A stretch of 55,097 nt of DNA from Streptomyces lushanensis (GTDB lineage Bacteria > Actinomycetota > Actinomycetes > Streptomycetales > Streptomycetaceae): assembly GCF_001700515.1 (NCBI RefSeq), contig NZ_MAUD01000055.1:259-55355 (forward strand), given 5' to 3'. Numbering within the stretch: position 1 is the stretch's first letter; each line of letters begins with the position of its first letter. The notes beneath the pieces were generated by a model. The model was not told the origin of the DNA and made no database searches. It saw only the letters and a list, made by a program, of their open reading frames with translations. The position numbers and the translations under genes are program-made. Of the stretch, positions 9,328 to 17,460 are shown one piece after another.

Positions 9328-11706
9328 TCAGCCCGTCGTGACCCGGGCGGCGACCATCAGCTGGCCCAGTGCCAGCCCGCCGTCGTTCGGCGGCACCCCG
9401 CGGTGGCGCAGGACGGTGAAGCCGTCACGCTCCAGCCGCTTCGTGCACCCGGCGTTCAGCAGGGCGTTGCAGAACACGCCGCCGCTCAGCGCGACGGTGG
9501 TCAGGCCGGTACGGTCCCGGGCCGCGCGGCACAGATCCCGCACCAGGCCGATCACCGCGCCGTGGAAGCGCGCGGCCACCGTCGGCGCGTCCGCCCCGGC
9601 CCGTATGTCGTGTGCCGCCGCGGCCAGGACCGGAGCCGGATCGGCCACCACCTCGGCGCCGTCGGCCGGTCCGCCCGGGAGCAGCGCGAACCGGTATCCG
9701 TCGGCCGGTCCGCCGGCCGCCACCGCCGCGTTCTCCAGCTCCATCGCCGCCTGGGCCTCGTACTCCACGCGGTGGCAGAGTCCGGCGAGCGAGGCGACGG
9801 CGTCGAAGAGCCGTCCCATGCTGGACGTCGGCACACAGGCGACGCTCCGGTCGAGCAGCCGCTCCAGCAGCCGCCGTTCACCCGGAGCGCACGCGGCGAC
9901 GCACGGCAGCGCCTCGGACCAGCGCAGTCCCGCCGCCCGCAGATGGGAGAGCGCCATGCGGTACGGATTGCGTACGGCGGCGTCGCCGCCCGGCAGCGGT
10001 ACGTACGCCAGCCGGCCGAAGCGCCGGAAGCCGTCGTAGTCCGCGAGCAGCACCTCGCCGCCCCACACCGCGCCGTCGTCGCCGTACCCCGTGCCGTCGA
10101 AGGCCACCCCGATCACCGGTGCCGAGCCGTCCAGACCGTGCTCGGCCATCGTGGCGGCGACATGCGCGTGGTGGTGCTGTACGCGGTGGACCGGACGGCC
10201 CCGGGCGTGCCGCTCGGCCCACTGTCCCGAGCGGTAGCCCGGGTGCCGGTCCGCGACCAGGACCTCGGGTGCCACCGAGGTCAGCTCCGTCAGATGGGTG
10301 ACGGCCGCTTCGAAGGCGGTGAGCGTGGCGAGGTCGTCCATGTCGCCGACATGGGCGGACAGCCAGGCGTAACCGCCCTCCGCGACACAGAACGCGTTCT
10401 TGAGATCCCCGCCGACGGCGAGTGCCGGCTCCACGGGCACGGGCAGCGCGATCGGCAGCGGCGCGTAGCCGCGCGAGCGGCGTACGGGCAGCTCCTGGCC
10501 CGCGCAGATCCGTACCACCGAGTCGTCGCACGGCACATGGACGGGCCGGTCGTGGGTGAGCCAGGCGTCCGCGAGGGCGCCGAGCCTGGTCAGCGCGTCC
10601 TTGTCGTCGGTCACGATGGGCTCGCCCGACCGGTTGCCACTGGTCATCACCAGGACGGGCGGGCCCGGCGGATCGCCCGGCAGGCCCAGCAGCAGATGGT
10701 GCAGCGGGGTGTACGGCAGCAGCACGCCGAGATCGGGGCTGCCGGGCGCCACGCCGTCCGCCACGAGGGAGCCACCGCCCTCACGGCGCCGCAGCAGGAC
10801 GACGGGCCGGCGCCGCCCTGCCAGCAGCGCGCGCTCGGCGGGACCGACGCACGCGAGCCGCTCGGCCGTCTCCAGCGAACGGGCCATCACGGCGAACGGC
10901 TTGGCGCCCCGGTTCTTCCGGGCGCGCAGCAGCCGTACGGCGGTGGTGTCCGAGGCGTCACAGGCGAGGTGGTAGCCGCCGAGTCCCTTCACCGCGACGA
11001 CCGCTCCCGCGGCCAGCAGCCGGCGGGCCCCGGCCAGCGCGTCCTCGCCGGACAGCCGGGGCCCGGCGGCCGACCCGGGCCCTCCCGTGATCAGCGAGAG
11101 CCGGGGGCCGCAGGCATGGCAGGCGACCGGCTGGGCGTGGAAGCGCCGGTCGGCCGGATCCTCGTACTCACGCGCGCAGTCGGCGCAGAGCGGAAAGCCG
11201 GCCATGGTGGTCCGGCTCCGGTCGTACGGAAGTCCGGTGACGACCGTGAAGCGGGGGCCGCAGTGCGTGCAGCAGATGAAGGGATGGCGGTAGCGGCGGT
11301 CGGCGGGATCGGCCAGCTCGGCGAGGCAGTCGTCGCAGGTCGCCATGTCGGGGGAGACCAGGGTGCGGCCGGGGCCGCCGGACGAGGGACGGATGGTGAA
11401 CCCGCTGCCGCCGACGGCCGGTAGGGGCCTGTGCCGTACGGACTCGACGACCGCCAGCGGCGGTGCGCAGGTCGCCAGCCGCTCGCAGAACGCGGCCACG
11501 TCCTGACCCGGTCCCTCGACCTCCGTACTGACGCCCTCGGCGTTGTTGGTGACCCAGCCCGTCAGCCCGAGCTCGGTGGCGAGCGTGTACACGAACGGGC
11601 GGAAGCCGACGCCCTGCACGACTCCGCGCACGAGGACATGGCGGCGCTCGCGGGGGGCGGGGGAGGGGGTGCGAACGGTGGTGCCGGTGGTGACGGGACC
11701 GCTCAT
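9328..11706 (-). CDS. hypF: carbamoyltransferase HypF
   Basis: A 792-residue enzyme that makes carbamoyl-AMP from carbamoyl phosphate and ATP and transfers the carbamoyl group to HypE. Domains in order are acylphosphatase (VRGVVQGVGFRPFVY, about 24-115), paired zinc motifs (CDDC and CTHC, then CADC and CHAC, about 125-205), a YrdC-like nucleotide domain (about 215-400, with KGLGGYHLACDA), and a Kae1-like domain (about 410-790, with VQHHHAHV and FDGTGYGDDG). Length matches typical HypF. The ATG overlaps the hypB stop by 4 bases. The first 20 residues are a disordered actinomycete extension. Confidence 0.95.
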   Translation of the reverse strand: MSGPVTTGTTVRTPSPAPRERRHVLVRGVVQGVGFRPFVYTLATELGLTGWVTNNAEGVSTEVEGPGQDVAAFCERLATCAPPLAVVESVRHRPLPAVGGSGFTIRPSSGGPGRTLVSPDMATCDDCLAELADPADRRYRHPFICCTHCGPRFTVVTGLPYDRSRTTMAGFPLCADCAREYEDPADRRFHAQPVACHACGPRLSLITGGPGSAAGPRLSGEDALAGARRLLAAGAVVAVKGLGGYHLACDASDTTAVRLLRARKNRGAKPFAVMARSLETAERLACVGPAERALLAGRRRPVVLLRRREGGGSLVADGVAPGSPDLGVLLPYTPLHHLLLGLPGDPPGPPVLVMTSGNRSGEPIVTDDKDALTRLGALADAWLTHDRPVHVPCDDSVVRICAGQELPVRRSRGYAPLPIALPVPVEPALAVGGDLKNAFCVAEGGYAWLSAHVGDMDDLATLTAFEAAVTHLTELTSVAPEVLVADRHPGYRSGQWAERHARGRPVHRVQHHHAHVAATMAEHGLDGSAPVIGVAFDGTGYGDDGAVWGGEVLLADYDGFRRFGRLAYVPLPGGDAAVRNPYRMALSHLRAAGLRWSEALPCVAACAPGERRLLERLLDRSVACVPTSSMGRLFDAVASLAGLCHRVEYEAQAAMELENAAVAAGGPADGYRFALLPGGPADGAEVVADPAPVLAAAAHDIRAGADAPTVAARFHGAVIGLVRDLCRAARDRTGLTTVALSGGVFCNALLNAGCTKRLERDGFTVLRHRGVPPNDGGLALGQLMVAARVTTG

Positions 11707-12581
11707 GGCGCCTCTGCCGTGCCGCGGACGGCGGACGGTGCGGGACGGCTGTGACCGGGATCGTCGCTGTGGCTGTGGCTGTGGCTGTGGCTGTGGCTGT
11801 CGCCGGGGTCGCCGGGGTCGTGGTGACGGTGGCCGTCGGCGTGCGGGCCGCGGGCGTTGCCGTCGTCGTGACGGTGGTGCGCGTGCCGCGCGTGCCGACG
11901 GGCCAGCAGCGGCCGGTGCGCGGGGACCCCGGCCGCGTGGCCGAGGACGAAGGCGAGCAACTCGTCGACCCCGGCGCCGGTGCGGGCCGAGGTCTCCAGT
12001 ACCGGCACTCCCGGATTCACCTGCTGGACGTTGCGGCGGAACGCCGGCCCGTCGAACTCGACGGCCCCGGCGATGTCCGTCTTGGTGATGACCACGAGAT
12101 GGGCGAGACCGAAGGCCGTCGGGTACTTGAGCGGTTTGTCCTCACCCTCGGTCACCGAGCCCAGCACGATCCGCAGGCTCTCCCCGATGTCGTACGAGGC
12201 GGGACAGACCAGATTGCCGACGTTCTCCACGAACAGCACCCGGGTCTCCCGGGGCAGCCAGCCGTCGAGATGCCCCCGGAGCATGCCCGCCTCCAGATGG
12301 CAGAGCCCGTCCGTGAGCACCTGCTTGACGGGGGCACCCGCCCGCGCCAGTCGCCTGGCGTCGTTCTCGGTGGCCAGATCGGCGGTGATCGCGGCCACGG
12401 GGGTGCCCGCCGCGACGGCCCGGGAGAGCAGCCCCTCCAGCAGGGCCGTCTTGCCGCTGCCCGGACTGGACAGCAGATTCACCTCGACGGTGCCCTGGGC
12501 GGCGAGATACTCGCGCAGCGCCAGGGCACTGGCGTCGTTCTCGGCCAGGACGGCCTGGCGCAGATCAACGACTCGGCACAT
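11703..12581 (-). CDS. hypB: hydrogenase nickel-insertion GTPase HypB with C-terminal His-rich tail
   Basis: A 292-residue SIMIBI-class GTPase that drives Ni(II) insertion with HypA. The P-loop SSPGSGKT lies near residues 38-45. ENVGNLVCPASYD supplies the GTP/metal switch and Zn/Ni-site Cys, and VITKTDI gives guanine specificity. The ATG at 12581 follows AGGAGG; frame-open sequence further upstream lies inside hypA and is not coding. Most HypB proteins with a nickel-storage His tract have it at the N-terminus. Here it is at the C-terminus (about residues 228-281), with clusters such as HARHAHHRHDD and alternating Ser-His encoded by a 6-bp tandem repeat. The function of the tail as a nickel reservoir is inference. 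Confidence 0.93.
   Translation of the reverse strand: MCRVVDLRQAVLAENDASALALREYLAAQGTVEVNLLSSPGSGKTALLEGLLSRAVAAGTPVAAITADLATENDARRLARAGAPVKQVLTDGLCHLEAGMLRGHLDGWLPRETRVLFVENVGNLVCPASYDIGESLRIVLGSVTEGEDKPLKYPTAFGLAHLVVITKTDIAGAVEFDGPAFRRNVQQVNPGVPVLETSARTGAGVDELLAFVLGHAAGVPAHRPLLARRHARHAHHRHDDGNARGPHADGHRHHDPGDPGDSHSHSHSHSHSDDPGHSRPAPSAVRGTAEAP
11766..11800. repeat. 6-bp tandem repeat (GCTGTG)5.8 inside hypB
   Basis: Nearly six perfect copies of a hexamer. On the coding (minus) strand it encodes alternating Ser and His in the HypB tail. Because the unit is a multiple of three, copy changes would lengthen or shorten the His tract without a frameshift. Confidence 0.9.
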
Positions 12582-12987
12582 GGGGGGCCTCCTCGGGCGT
12601 ACCTCGATCGTCACCGCTGTCCGGGCGGCGCGCATCCGAGGAATCCGCGAGGACGACCTCGGCGATCTCCAGTTCCCGGCCCGAGAGCAGCTCGTCCAGG
12701 GGCCGCGCGCAGTCGGCGCACCAGAGCAGCGGCGGCATGCCCACCTCGCTCTCCCGGCCGCAGCCGGCGCAGCGGGCCACGCCGGGAACGGTGTCCATGT
12801 CCAGCCGGGCACCGGCGAGCACGGTGCCCTCGCTCGCCAGAGCGAACGAGAACCGCAGGGCCTCCGGCACCACGCCCGCCAGTTCACCGATCCGCAGCCG
12901 CAACGAGGTGACTGGTCCGCCGCCATTGGTACGGACGGCTTCCTCCACCTGGGCGACCACGGCCGTCGCGATGGACAGTTCATGCAC
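12565..12987 (-). CDS. hypA: hydrogenase nickel metallochaperone HypA
   Basis: A 140-residue HypA that delivers nickel to the hydrogenase large subunit with HypB. The start is a GTG giving M-H-E-L-S; His2 is the conserved nickel ligand, and GAGGTGAGG lies just upstream. An open frame extends further upstream, but it lacks family similarity. The zinc site is CAGC followed by CADC. The core ends near residue 112, and a polar tail (DSSDARRPDSGDD) overlaps the hypB start by 17 bases. It is the first gene of the hypABFCDE operon. Confidence 0.94.
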   Translation of the reverse strand: MHELSIATAVVAQVEEAVRTNGGGPVTSLRLRIGELAGVVPEALRFSFALASEGTVLAGARLDMDTVPGVARCAGCGRESEVGMPPLLWCADCARPLDELLSGRELEIAEVVLADSSDARRPDSGDDRGTPEEAPHVPSR

Positions 12988-13098
12988 GGTCCTCACCTCG
13001 TTCCCGAGGTCCGGCCGTCCGCCGCCGCGTCGGCGGACGACGGCTGGCCGGTGCTGTCGGGCGTGGTTAGCGTGGGACAGGGGTGAGCCGCACCGTTG

Positions 13099-13166
13099 CA
13101 CGGCCACACGTGGCGGGGCCGCGTGTTCCACGGCCACATGGTGCGAGGCCATAGGTCGCACGGCCA
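13099..13166. promoter_or_regulatory. three CACGGCCA repeats at exact 30-bp spacing
   Basis: The octamer CACGGCCA occurs at 13099, 13129 and 13159, exactly 30 bp (about three helical turns) apart. Flanking bases are partly conserved between the first two units (CACGGCCACA, then GCG-GGCC). They lie in the 197-bp divergent region between hypA and the PadR-type gene, the last copy only 19 bases before the PadR ATG. This suggests a multi-site operator, most simply for the adjacent PadR protein. No binding data are implied. Confidence 0.5.
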
Positions 13167-13184
13167 AATCAGGAGAGCGCAGCC

Positions 13185-13622
13185 ATGACGACGCACGACA
13201 CCGAACGACGGGCGCTGATGAACCCCGTCATCCTGCTGCTGCTCGCCGAGCGGCCGGGCCACGGCTATGAGCTGACCCAGCGCCTGGGCGCCTTCGGCTG
13301 GGCCGAGGCCGAGTCCGCACATGTGTACCGGCTGCTGCGGGGCATGGAGAAAGGCGGTCAGATCTCCTCCCAGTGGCGGGCGTCCGCCTCCGGGCCCGCC
13401 CGCCGTGAGTACGAGATCACTCCGGCGGGTTCGATGAGTCTGTCGCTCTGGTTCGTCCGGCTGGGCGAACTGCACAGCACGCTCCATCTCTTCCTGGAGC
13501 GCTATGTGCAACTCGGCGGTAACGGTTCCGGTCCCGTCGTCGGCCGTGAGGCACGGCCGACGACGGCCGGACATCCGCTGTACGGGCATCCGCCGACCAC
13601 CGGCGGGGCGGGTTCCGGCTGA
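13185..13622 (+). CDS. PadR-family transcriptional regulator
   Basis: A 145-residue PadR-type regulator. After a short N-terminus, the winged helix-turn-helix starts at ALMNPVILLLLAERPGHGYE, with the wing and recognition part at VYRLLRGMEKGG and SASGPARREYEIT. A short C-terminal helix (LGELHSTLHLFLERYV) probably dimerises; the final 35 residues are disordered. A good AGGAGAG ribosome site precedes the ATG. It is the only plus-strand gene in the hydrogenase island, located between the structural and maturation operons and next to regularly spaced repeats. Control of hydrogenase genes is therefore plausible but inferred. Confidence 0.85.
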   Translation: MTTHDTERRALMNPVILLLLAERPGHGYELTQRLGAFGWAEAESAHVYRLLRGMEKGGQISSQWRASASGPARREYEITPAGSMSLSLWFVRLGELHSTLHLFLERYVQLGGNGSGPVVGREARPTTAGHPLYGHPPTTGGAGSG

Positions 13623-13642
13623 GCGCCGGACACGGTCCCGGC

Positions 13643-14569
13643 TCACCGGTGCGCGCCGCCCCTCCTACTTGTACCGCCCGCCTCGCTCGTTCCGCTCGCG
13701 CCCTTCCCACCGCTCACATCCGGCGGATCCGCAGATAGCGGCGCAGGTCCGGGACGGACCGCGCCGTCTCGTACACCACCGCGGCCATGACCGCGCCGGC
13801 GCAGACCCACAGCCAGGTCGGATCCGGCCCCTTGGAGTGGTTCATCCCTTTTCTCGCCCGTATCTCGTGCATCGCGTGGATCACGTTCCTCTCCTCCTTC
13901 GCCGGATGTGCCGGTGCCGGTGCCGGTGCCGGTGCCGGTGCTGATGCCGGGGCCGGCGCCGGTTCCGTTTCCGGGGCCGGGCCTCGTGCCCGGCGGCTGT
14001 CCCACCGGACCGGGCTGCCGTAGCAGATCGAGAACCAGTTCCACCGCGGGTCCGACGGCCGCGGCCACCGGCGGGCTGAGCCCGATGCCCTCCCCGGAGG
14101 TGAGCGGCTGGCACCCGACCACCACGACGCGCCCGGGGAGCGTGCCACCGGCTCCCGCGCGCAGCTCGTGGACCAACCGCAGGACCGACGCCGGGTCCAT
14201 ACCGTGTCCGTCCAGCGGGGCCCTGGCCGCTCCAGGGGCCGTTCCCCCGTCGGCGGGATCGACTTCGAGCACATGGACGGTGCCCGGGGGAGCGCCGCGG
14301 TCGACGGTGTCGACGAGGATGACCTCGCGGTAGCCGTCGAGAAGCCGGTAGGCGAGATGGACGCCCCGGATGCCCGTGTCCATCAGGTCGACGTCCGGAG
14401 GCAGCCGGCGTCCGCTCAGCCGGCGCAGTGTCTCGACGCCGAAGCCGTCGTCGCCGAGGAAGATGTTGCCGATCCCGGCGACCAGGGTCCGGCCGCGCGA
14501 GGCGCACGGATCGTCCGAGCCGTCCGAGCCGCGCGAGGTGCCGGAGAGGGGGAGGGGTACGGACTCCAT
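13643..14569 (-). CDS. hydrogenase maturation protease (HyaD/HupD type) with long C-terminal extension
   Basis: The first 165 or so residues of this 308-residue frame are a [NiFe]-hydrogenase-specific endopeptidase, which trims the C-terminus of the large subunit after nickel insertion. Motifs are GIGNIFLGDDGFGVE (Glu/Asp nickel ligand), LMDTGIRG (second Asp), VDTVDRG and a His in LDGHGMDP. Normal family length is 150-180 residues. Here the frame continues through a Gly-Thr repeat (6-bp tandem repeat at 13909-13941) and a disordered tail. The tail covers, in another frame, the credible small gene at 13714-13884. The start lies one base after the stop of the upstream gene. The tail may be real or a reading-through of GC-rich sequence. 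Confidence 0.78.
   Translation of the reverse strand: MESVPLPLSGTSRGSDGSDDPCASRGRTLVAGIGNIFLGDDGFGVETLRRLSGRRLPPDVDLMDTGIRGVHLAYRLLDGYREVILVDTVDRGAPPGTVHVLEVDPADGGTAPGAARAPLDGHGMDPASVLRLVHELRAGAGGTLPGRVVVVGCQPLTSGEGIGLSPPVAAAVGPAVELVLDLLRQPGPVGQPPGTRPGPGNGTGAGPGISTGTGTGTGTGTSGEGGEERDPRDARDTGEKRDEPLQGAGSDLAVGLRRRGHGRGGVRDGAVRPGPAPLSADPPDVSGGKGASGTSEAGGTSRRGGAHR
13714..13884 (-). CDS. small membrane-anchored protein, DUF6893-like
   Basis: A 56-residue protein ending in VPDLRRYLRIRRM, the ending typical of the small actinomycete proteins called DUF6893, with a single hydrophobic helix (WLWVCAGAVMAAVVYETA). The GTG start at 13884 follows an AGGAGGAGAGG ribosome site; an ATG at 13845 would give 43 residues. 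It lies wholly within the frame of the maturation protease's C-terminal extension but in a different frame. It may be the last gene of the hhy operon. The role is unknown. Confidence 0.6.
   Translation of the reverse strand: MIHAMHEIRARKGMNHSKGPDPTWLWVCAGAVMAAVVYETARSVPDLRRYLRIRRM
13909..13941. repeat. 6-bp tandem repeat (TGCCGG)5.5
   Basis: Five and a half copies of a hexamer near the end of the protease gene. It encodes alternating Gly-Thr in the protease frame and lies just upstream of the small DUF6893-like gene. Copy-number change would not alter frame. Confidence 0.85.
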
Positions 14570-14570
14570 G

Positions 14571-16025
14571 TCAGCCGCCTCCTTCCGGGGCCGGTTCGGC
14601 GCAGGCGGGATCGGGATCGAGCTCGTCCGGGCGGAAGTACAGGAACCGGCCCTGCTGCCGGCGTATGTCGCTGCCGGGATCGCCGTCGACGGTGACCGCG
14701 ACATGCGTCTCGCCGTCGAGGTCCTGGAGCACCGCCTCGACCGTCGCCCCACGGCCCGCCAGAAAGATGTCCTGGGCGTCGGACCTGCGCAGCCCGGGCC
14801 GTAGGACGACTCTGGCGCCCGCGCCGACCGGCCGCCCGCCGACCGTCACGGTGTCCTGTCCCGGCCGGTCGTACGCGTCGTCCCGGGCCGGGTCCCACCA
14901 GGGCAGCCCCGGACCGGTCGGAAGCTCGAGTCCCACGGAGGGCGCGGCCTTCGGGGCGCGCGTCGCCGGAGCCGGTCGCTCACCGGTGACCTCGCGCAGC
15001 CCGCGGATCGCGCCGTGCAGACGCTCCATCACCTCGGGCGGCATGCCGTCCACCAGATCGATCACCTCGGCCGCCCGCGCGTCGGTCCCGCGCGCCTCCC
15101 GCTTCTCCTGCTCGGTCAGCGCGGCCGTCCGCAGCGAGAGGATCTCGTCGATCTCGGTGGCGTCGTAGAGCGGCCCGGGGCTCTCGGCGGCGATCTCGGG
15201 ATGGTCGTCCAGGATGATCGGCGAGGAGAGCAGGACATCGTCCTGCCCCGCGCCGCCGGCCAGCACCGGCCAGGTGTGTTCATTGCGGCAGCTCCGCACG
15301 GCGGGCCGGGCCCACTCCGGCGGATCCGTCATCGACAGGAACCGCCCGCCGGGCAGCCCCAGCAGCAGATGCGCCCCGATCAGGCTGTGAGGCAGGGCGG
15401 CTTCGCGATCCTCGCTCTCGCGTCCCTCCGGCACCCACTCCGACACGTTGCGTACGGTCGCGGTCAGGCGCAGCGCGCCGTACGGGCCGGGCAGCGGCTC
15501 GGTGGCCAGCCGGATCTCGCCCGCCAGCGCCCGGCTGCGCCGTACCAGCCGTCCGACGGTCCGTCCCGTGCCGTCATGGTCGCGGACCTCCTCGCGCACC
15601 ACCCCGCCAGGCCGGTCGAAGCGCAGTGTCCGCCCTCCTGCGGCGAGTTGACCGAGCGGTATCCGGTGCTGGACCCGTTCCTCCTCGCCCTCGTCCCAGG
15701 GGACCAGCACCCGGTCGGCGAGATCGAGTCGCGCGACCTCGCTCCAGCCGTCGCCGCCCGGTACACGGCGCTCCACCGTGCGGCGGCGCACCTGGAGGAA
15801 GCGCAGCTCGACATCGAGACGGCCGGCCCGGCGAGGTTCGAGGAGGCACTCCGTACGCTGTTCCGCGTGCTCGCCGCGCACGTCGGCCCAGGAGGGCGGC
15901 GCCAGTACGCCGAACTGCCAGCGCAGCCGGTTCTTCCGGGCCGACGCCCGGTAGGGATACAGCACATATCCCTCGAACAGCAGGGCGTCGGCGACCCGGC
16001 GCGCCTCCTCGAAGCCCGCCGTCAT
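14571..16025 (-). CDS. conserved hydrogenase-operon protein of unknown function
   Basis: A 484-residue protein without signal peptide or membrane segments and without a recognised catalytic motif. The N-terminus (ADALLFEGYVLYPYRASARKN) and a region with VRNVSEWVPEG and SMTDPPEW look like ordered globular sequence. A helical segment follows (EVIDLVDGMPPEVMERLHG). The C-terminal 90 residues (TVTVGGRPVGAGARVVLRPG to FRPDELDP) look like a small beta domain. Similar proteins accompany hhySL in other actinomycetes as far as I recall, so an accessory role in assembly or electron transfer of the hydrogenase is inferred. It overlaps the upstream gene by 4 bases and is one base from the protease gene, showing operon membership. 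Confidence 0.75.
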   Translation of the reverse strand: MTAGFEEARRVADALLFEGYVLYPYRASARKNRLRWQFGVLAPPSWADVRGEHAEQRTECLLEPRRAGRLDVELRFLQVRRRTVERRVPGGDGWSEVARLDLADRVLVPWDEGEEERVQHRIPLGQLAAGGRTLRFDRPGGVVREEVRDHDGTGRTVGRLVRRSRALAGEIRLATEPLPGPYGALRLTATVRNVSEWVPEGRESEDREAALPHSLIGAHLLLGLPGGRFLSMTDPPEWARPAVRSCRNEHTWPVLAGGAGQDDVLLSSPIILDDHPEIAAESPGPLYDATEIDEILSLRTAALTEQEKREARGTDARAAEVIDLVDGMPPEVMERLHGAIRGLREVTGERPAPATRAPKAAPSVGLELPTGPGLPWWDPARDDAYDRPGQDTVTVGGRPVGAGARVVLRPGLRRSDAQDIFLAGRGATVEAVLQDLDGETHVAVTVDGDPGSDIRRQQGRFLYFRPDELDPDPACAEPAPEGGG

Positions 16026-16699
16026 GACCGGGCTCCTCGTCCGGTGCCGCCGGTGCCGCCGGCGTCCGTTGCACCGGCCGTGCGCAGCAGTTCCTCGAAG
16101 GTCCCCTCCCAGGACGGCAGGGCACGCTCCGAGCGGAACCGGCGCAGCGCGTCGAGACAGTCGTCGCGGACGCGCAGCCAGCCGGAGCCCGGGAAGTACT
16201 GCTCGATCATGTTCTGCCAGACCTTCACCGGCATACGGAACGAGGTCTCCTTGTGCCAGGCGACCGGCTCGGCCACAAAGCCGCGGTCGCCTGAGAAGAC
16301 GGTGCCCGAGAACAGCAGGAGCAGCGGTACCTCGCCGTCCGCCAGCGCGCGGAAGTACTTGGCCGAGGCCACCTCCATGTCGTACGTGCAGACCACCGGC
16401 AGTTCGATCCCGGTGGCGCCCGTGAAGCCGGGCACCGTCACCGAGGCATGGGCGAACTGGAGAGGCTTGAGAGTGGTGCTCCAGCGCTCCGGCTCACCGA
16501 AGAGATCGCCCAGCATCTCCATCTCGGCCGGTGTGTACCGCCGTTGGACGGGGTCGATCCGCATCTGGCAGCGCAGGGCGACCGCGTGGATCCGTGCCGC
16601 CGGGTCGTCCGCCTCGATCCGCAGCCGGAACAGCAGCGTCGGGCCCGTGCCGTACGGTTCCGGCCGTACGTCCGTACAGGTGAACGTGAGATCGGTCAT
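16022..16699 (-). CDS. DUF6084-like hydrogenase-operon protein
   Basis: A 225-residue protein, predicted cytosolic and mostly beta, starting MTDLTFTCTDVRPE with repeated strands (LLFRLRIEADDP, IHAVALRCQMRID, GIELPVVCTYDMEVA). The family name DUF6084 is given from memory of hydrogenase operons and is not certain. Both ends overlap neighbours by ATGA, so it is translationally coupled to the DUF5947-like gene before and the 484-residue gene after it. The open frame runs upstream to 17281, but that part lies inside the preceding gene. No enzymatic motif was seen. Confidence 0.72.
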   Translation of the reverse strand: MTDLTFTCTDVRPEPYGTGPTLLFRLRIEADDPAARIHAVALRCQMRIDPVQRRYTPAEMEMLGDLFGEPERWSTTLKPLQFAHASVTVPGFTGATGIELPVVCTYDMEVASAKYFRALADGEVPLLLLFSGTVFSGDRGFVAEPVAWHKETSFRMPVKVWQNMIEQYFPGSGWLRVRDDCLDALRRFRSERALPSWEGTFEELLRTAGATDAGGTGGTGRGARS

Positions 16700-17460
16700 C
16701 GGCCGTCCTCCCGTCCCGAAGGTGGCCGGGCCTTCGCCCGGACCCGGGTGAAGAAGTCCGTCAGATCCGCGCGCGCCTCGGCGCCGCCGTCGAATCCCTG
16801 CCAGTGCATCCGCATCCGGCCCACCAGCTCGTAACAGGCGTCGACGGGCACCAGATGGCACTCGCCCGCGGTGATTCCGTCCGGGCCGCGCTCCCGCCGG
16901 ACCAGCAGTGCCTCCGTGTCGGGCTGGAGCAGGGCCACCAGCCGGCCGGAGCCGAGGACCTCCCGCCAGGTGGCCGGGTCCAGCTCGCTCTCCGTGGCGC
17001 CCGCCGGGCTCGGATAGAACGCGGCCAGCCGGTCCAGTTCCGAGTTCCGGAAGAAGAACGCGAGCCCCACCGGGATCTGGAGCCGGTTCCAGCTCTCCTC
17101 GTCCAGGGTGAAGTCCGGGTCGGACAGATACCGGTCGGGCACCGCCCGGAAGCGTCCCGCGCCCGCGCCCGGCCGGGTGAAGAGCAGATGGCAGCCCGCG
17201 CAGGCGCACATGAGCGAGCGTTTCGTGATGTCGACGAGATGCCGGTGCTCCCCGGCCACGGGCTCGGCGCACAGCTCGCACCGCTCCTCGGCGCGCGGTG
17301 GCCGGCGGGTGAATCCGCGCAGCCCCGGCGGTACGGCGGCCGGCCGGGAGGCAGCCGCACCGGGTGACGCGGCGGGCGCGATGGGTGCGGCGGGCGTGGC
17401 GGTCGCCGGGGAGTCCTCGTCGCCGAAGGTGCCCGGGACTCGGGCAGGGCGGGCGCTCAT
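16696..17460 (-). CDS. DUF5947-like hydrogenase-operon protein with zinc-ribbon-type Cys pairs
   Basis: A 254-residue protein. An Ala/Pro-rich N-terminus (about 1-50) precedes CELC at about residue 60 and a CACAGC cluster at about 85, which could bind zinc or iron-sulfur. A conserved globular part follows (RYLSDPDFTLDEESWNRLQI, GLAFFFRNSELDRLAAFYPS). DUF5947 is the family name I associate with this gene beside hhySL; function is unknown. The start ATG overlaps the stop of the NifU-like gene (ATGA), and its stop overlaps the next start, so it is firmly inside the operon. Confidence 0.75.
   Translation of the reverse strand: MSARPARVPGTFGDEDSPATATPAAPIAPAASPGAAASRPAAVPPGLRGFTRRPPRAEERCELCAEPVAGEHRHLVDITKRSLMCACAGCHLLFTRPGAGAGRFRAVPDRYLSDPDFTLDEESWNRLQIPVGLAFFFRNSELDRLAAFYPSPAGATESELDPATWREVLGSGRLVALLQPDTEALLVRRERGPDGITAGECHLVPVDACYELVGRMRMHWQGFDGGAEARADLTDFFTRVRAKARPPSGREDGR

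Noticed and set aside
8926..11424. 832-codon plus-strand frame opposite hypC and hypF
   Set aside because: It is a shadow of the hyp genes, which have clear motifs and coupled overlaps on the minus strand.
11766..11800. Short tandem repeats considered as a CRISPR or minisatellite locus
   Set aside because: The unit is 6 bp, lacks spacers and lies in frame inside hypB, coding Ser-His. The similar repeat at 13909 is also coding or near-coding.
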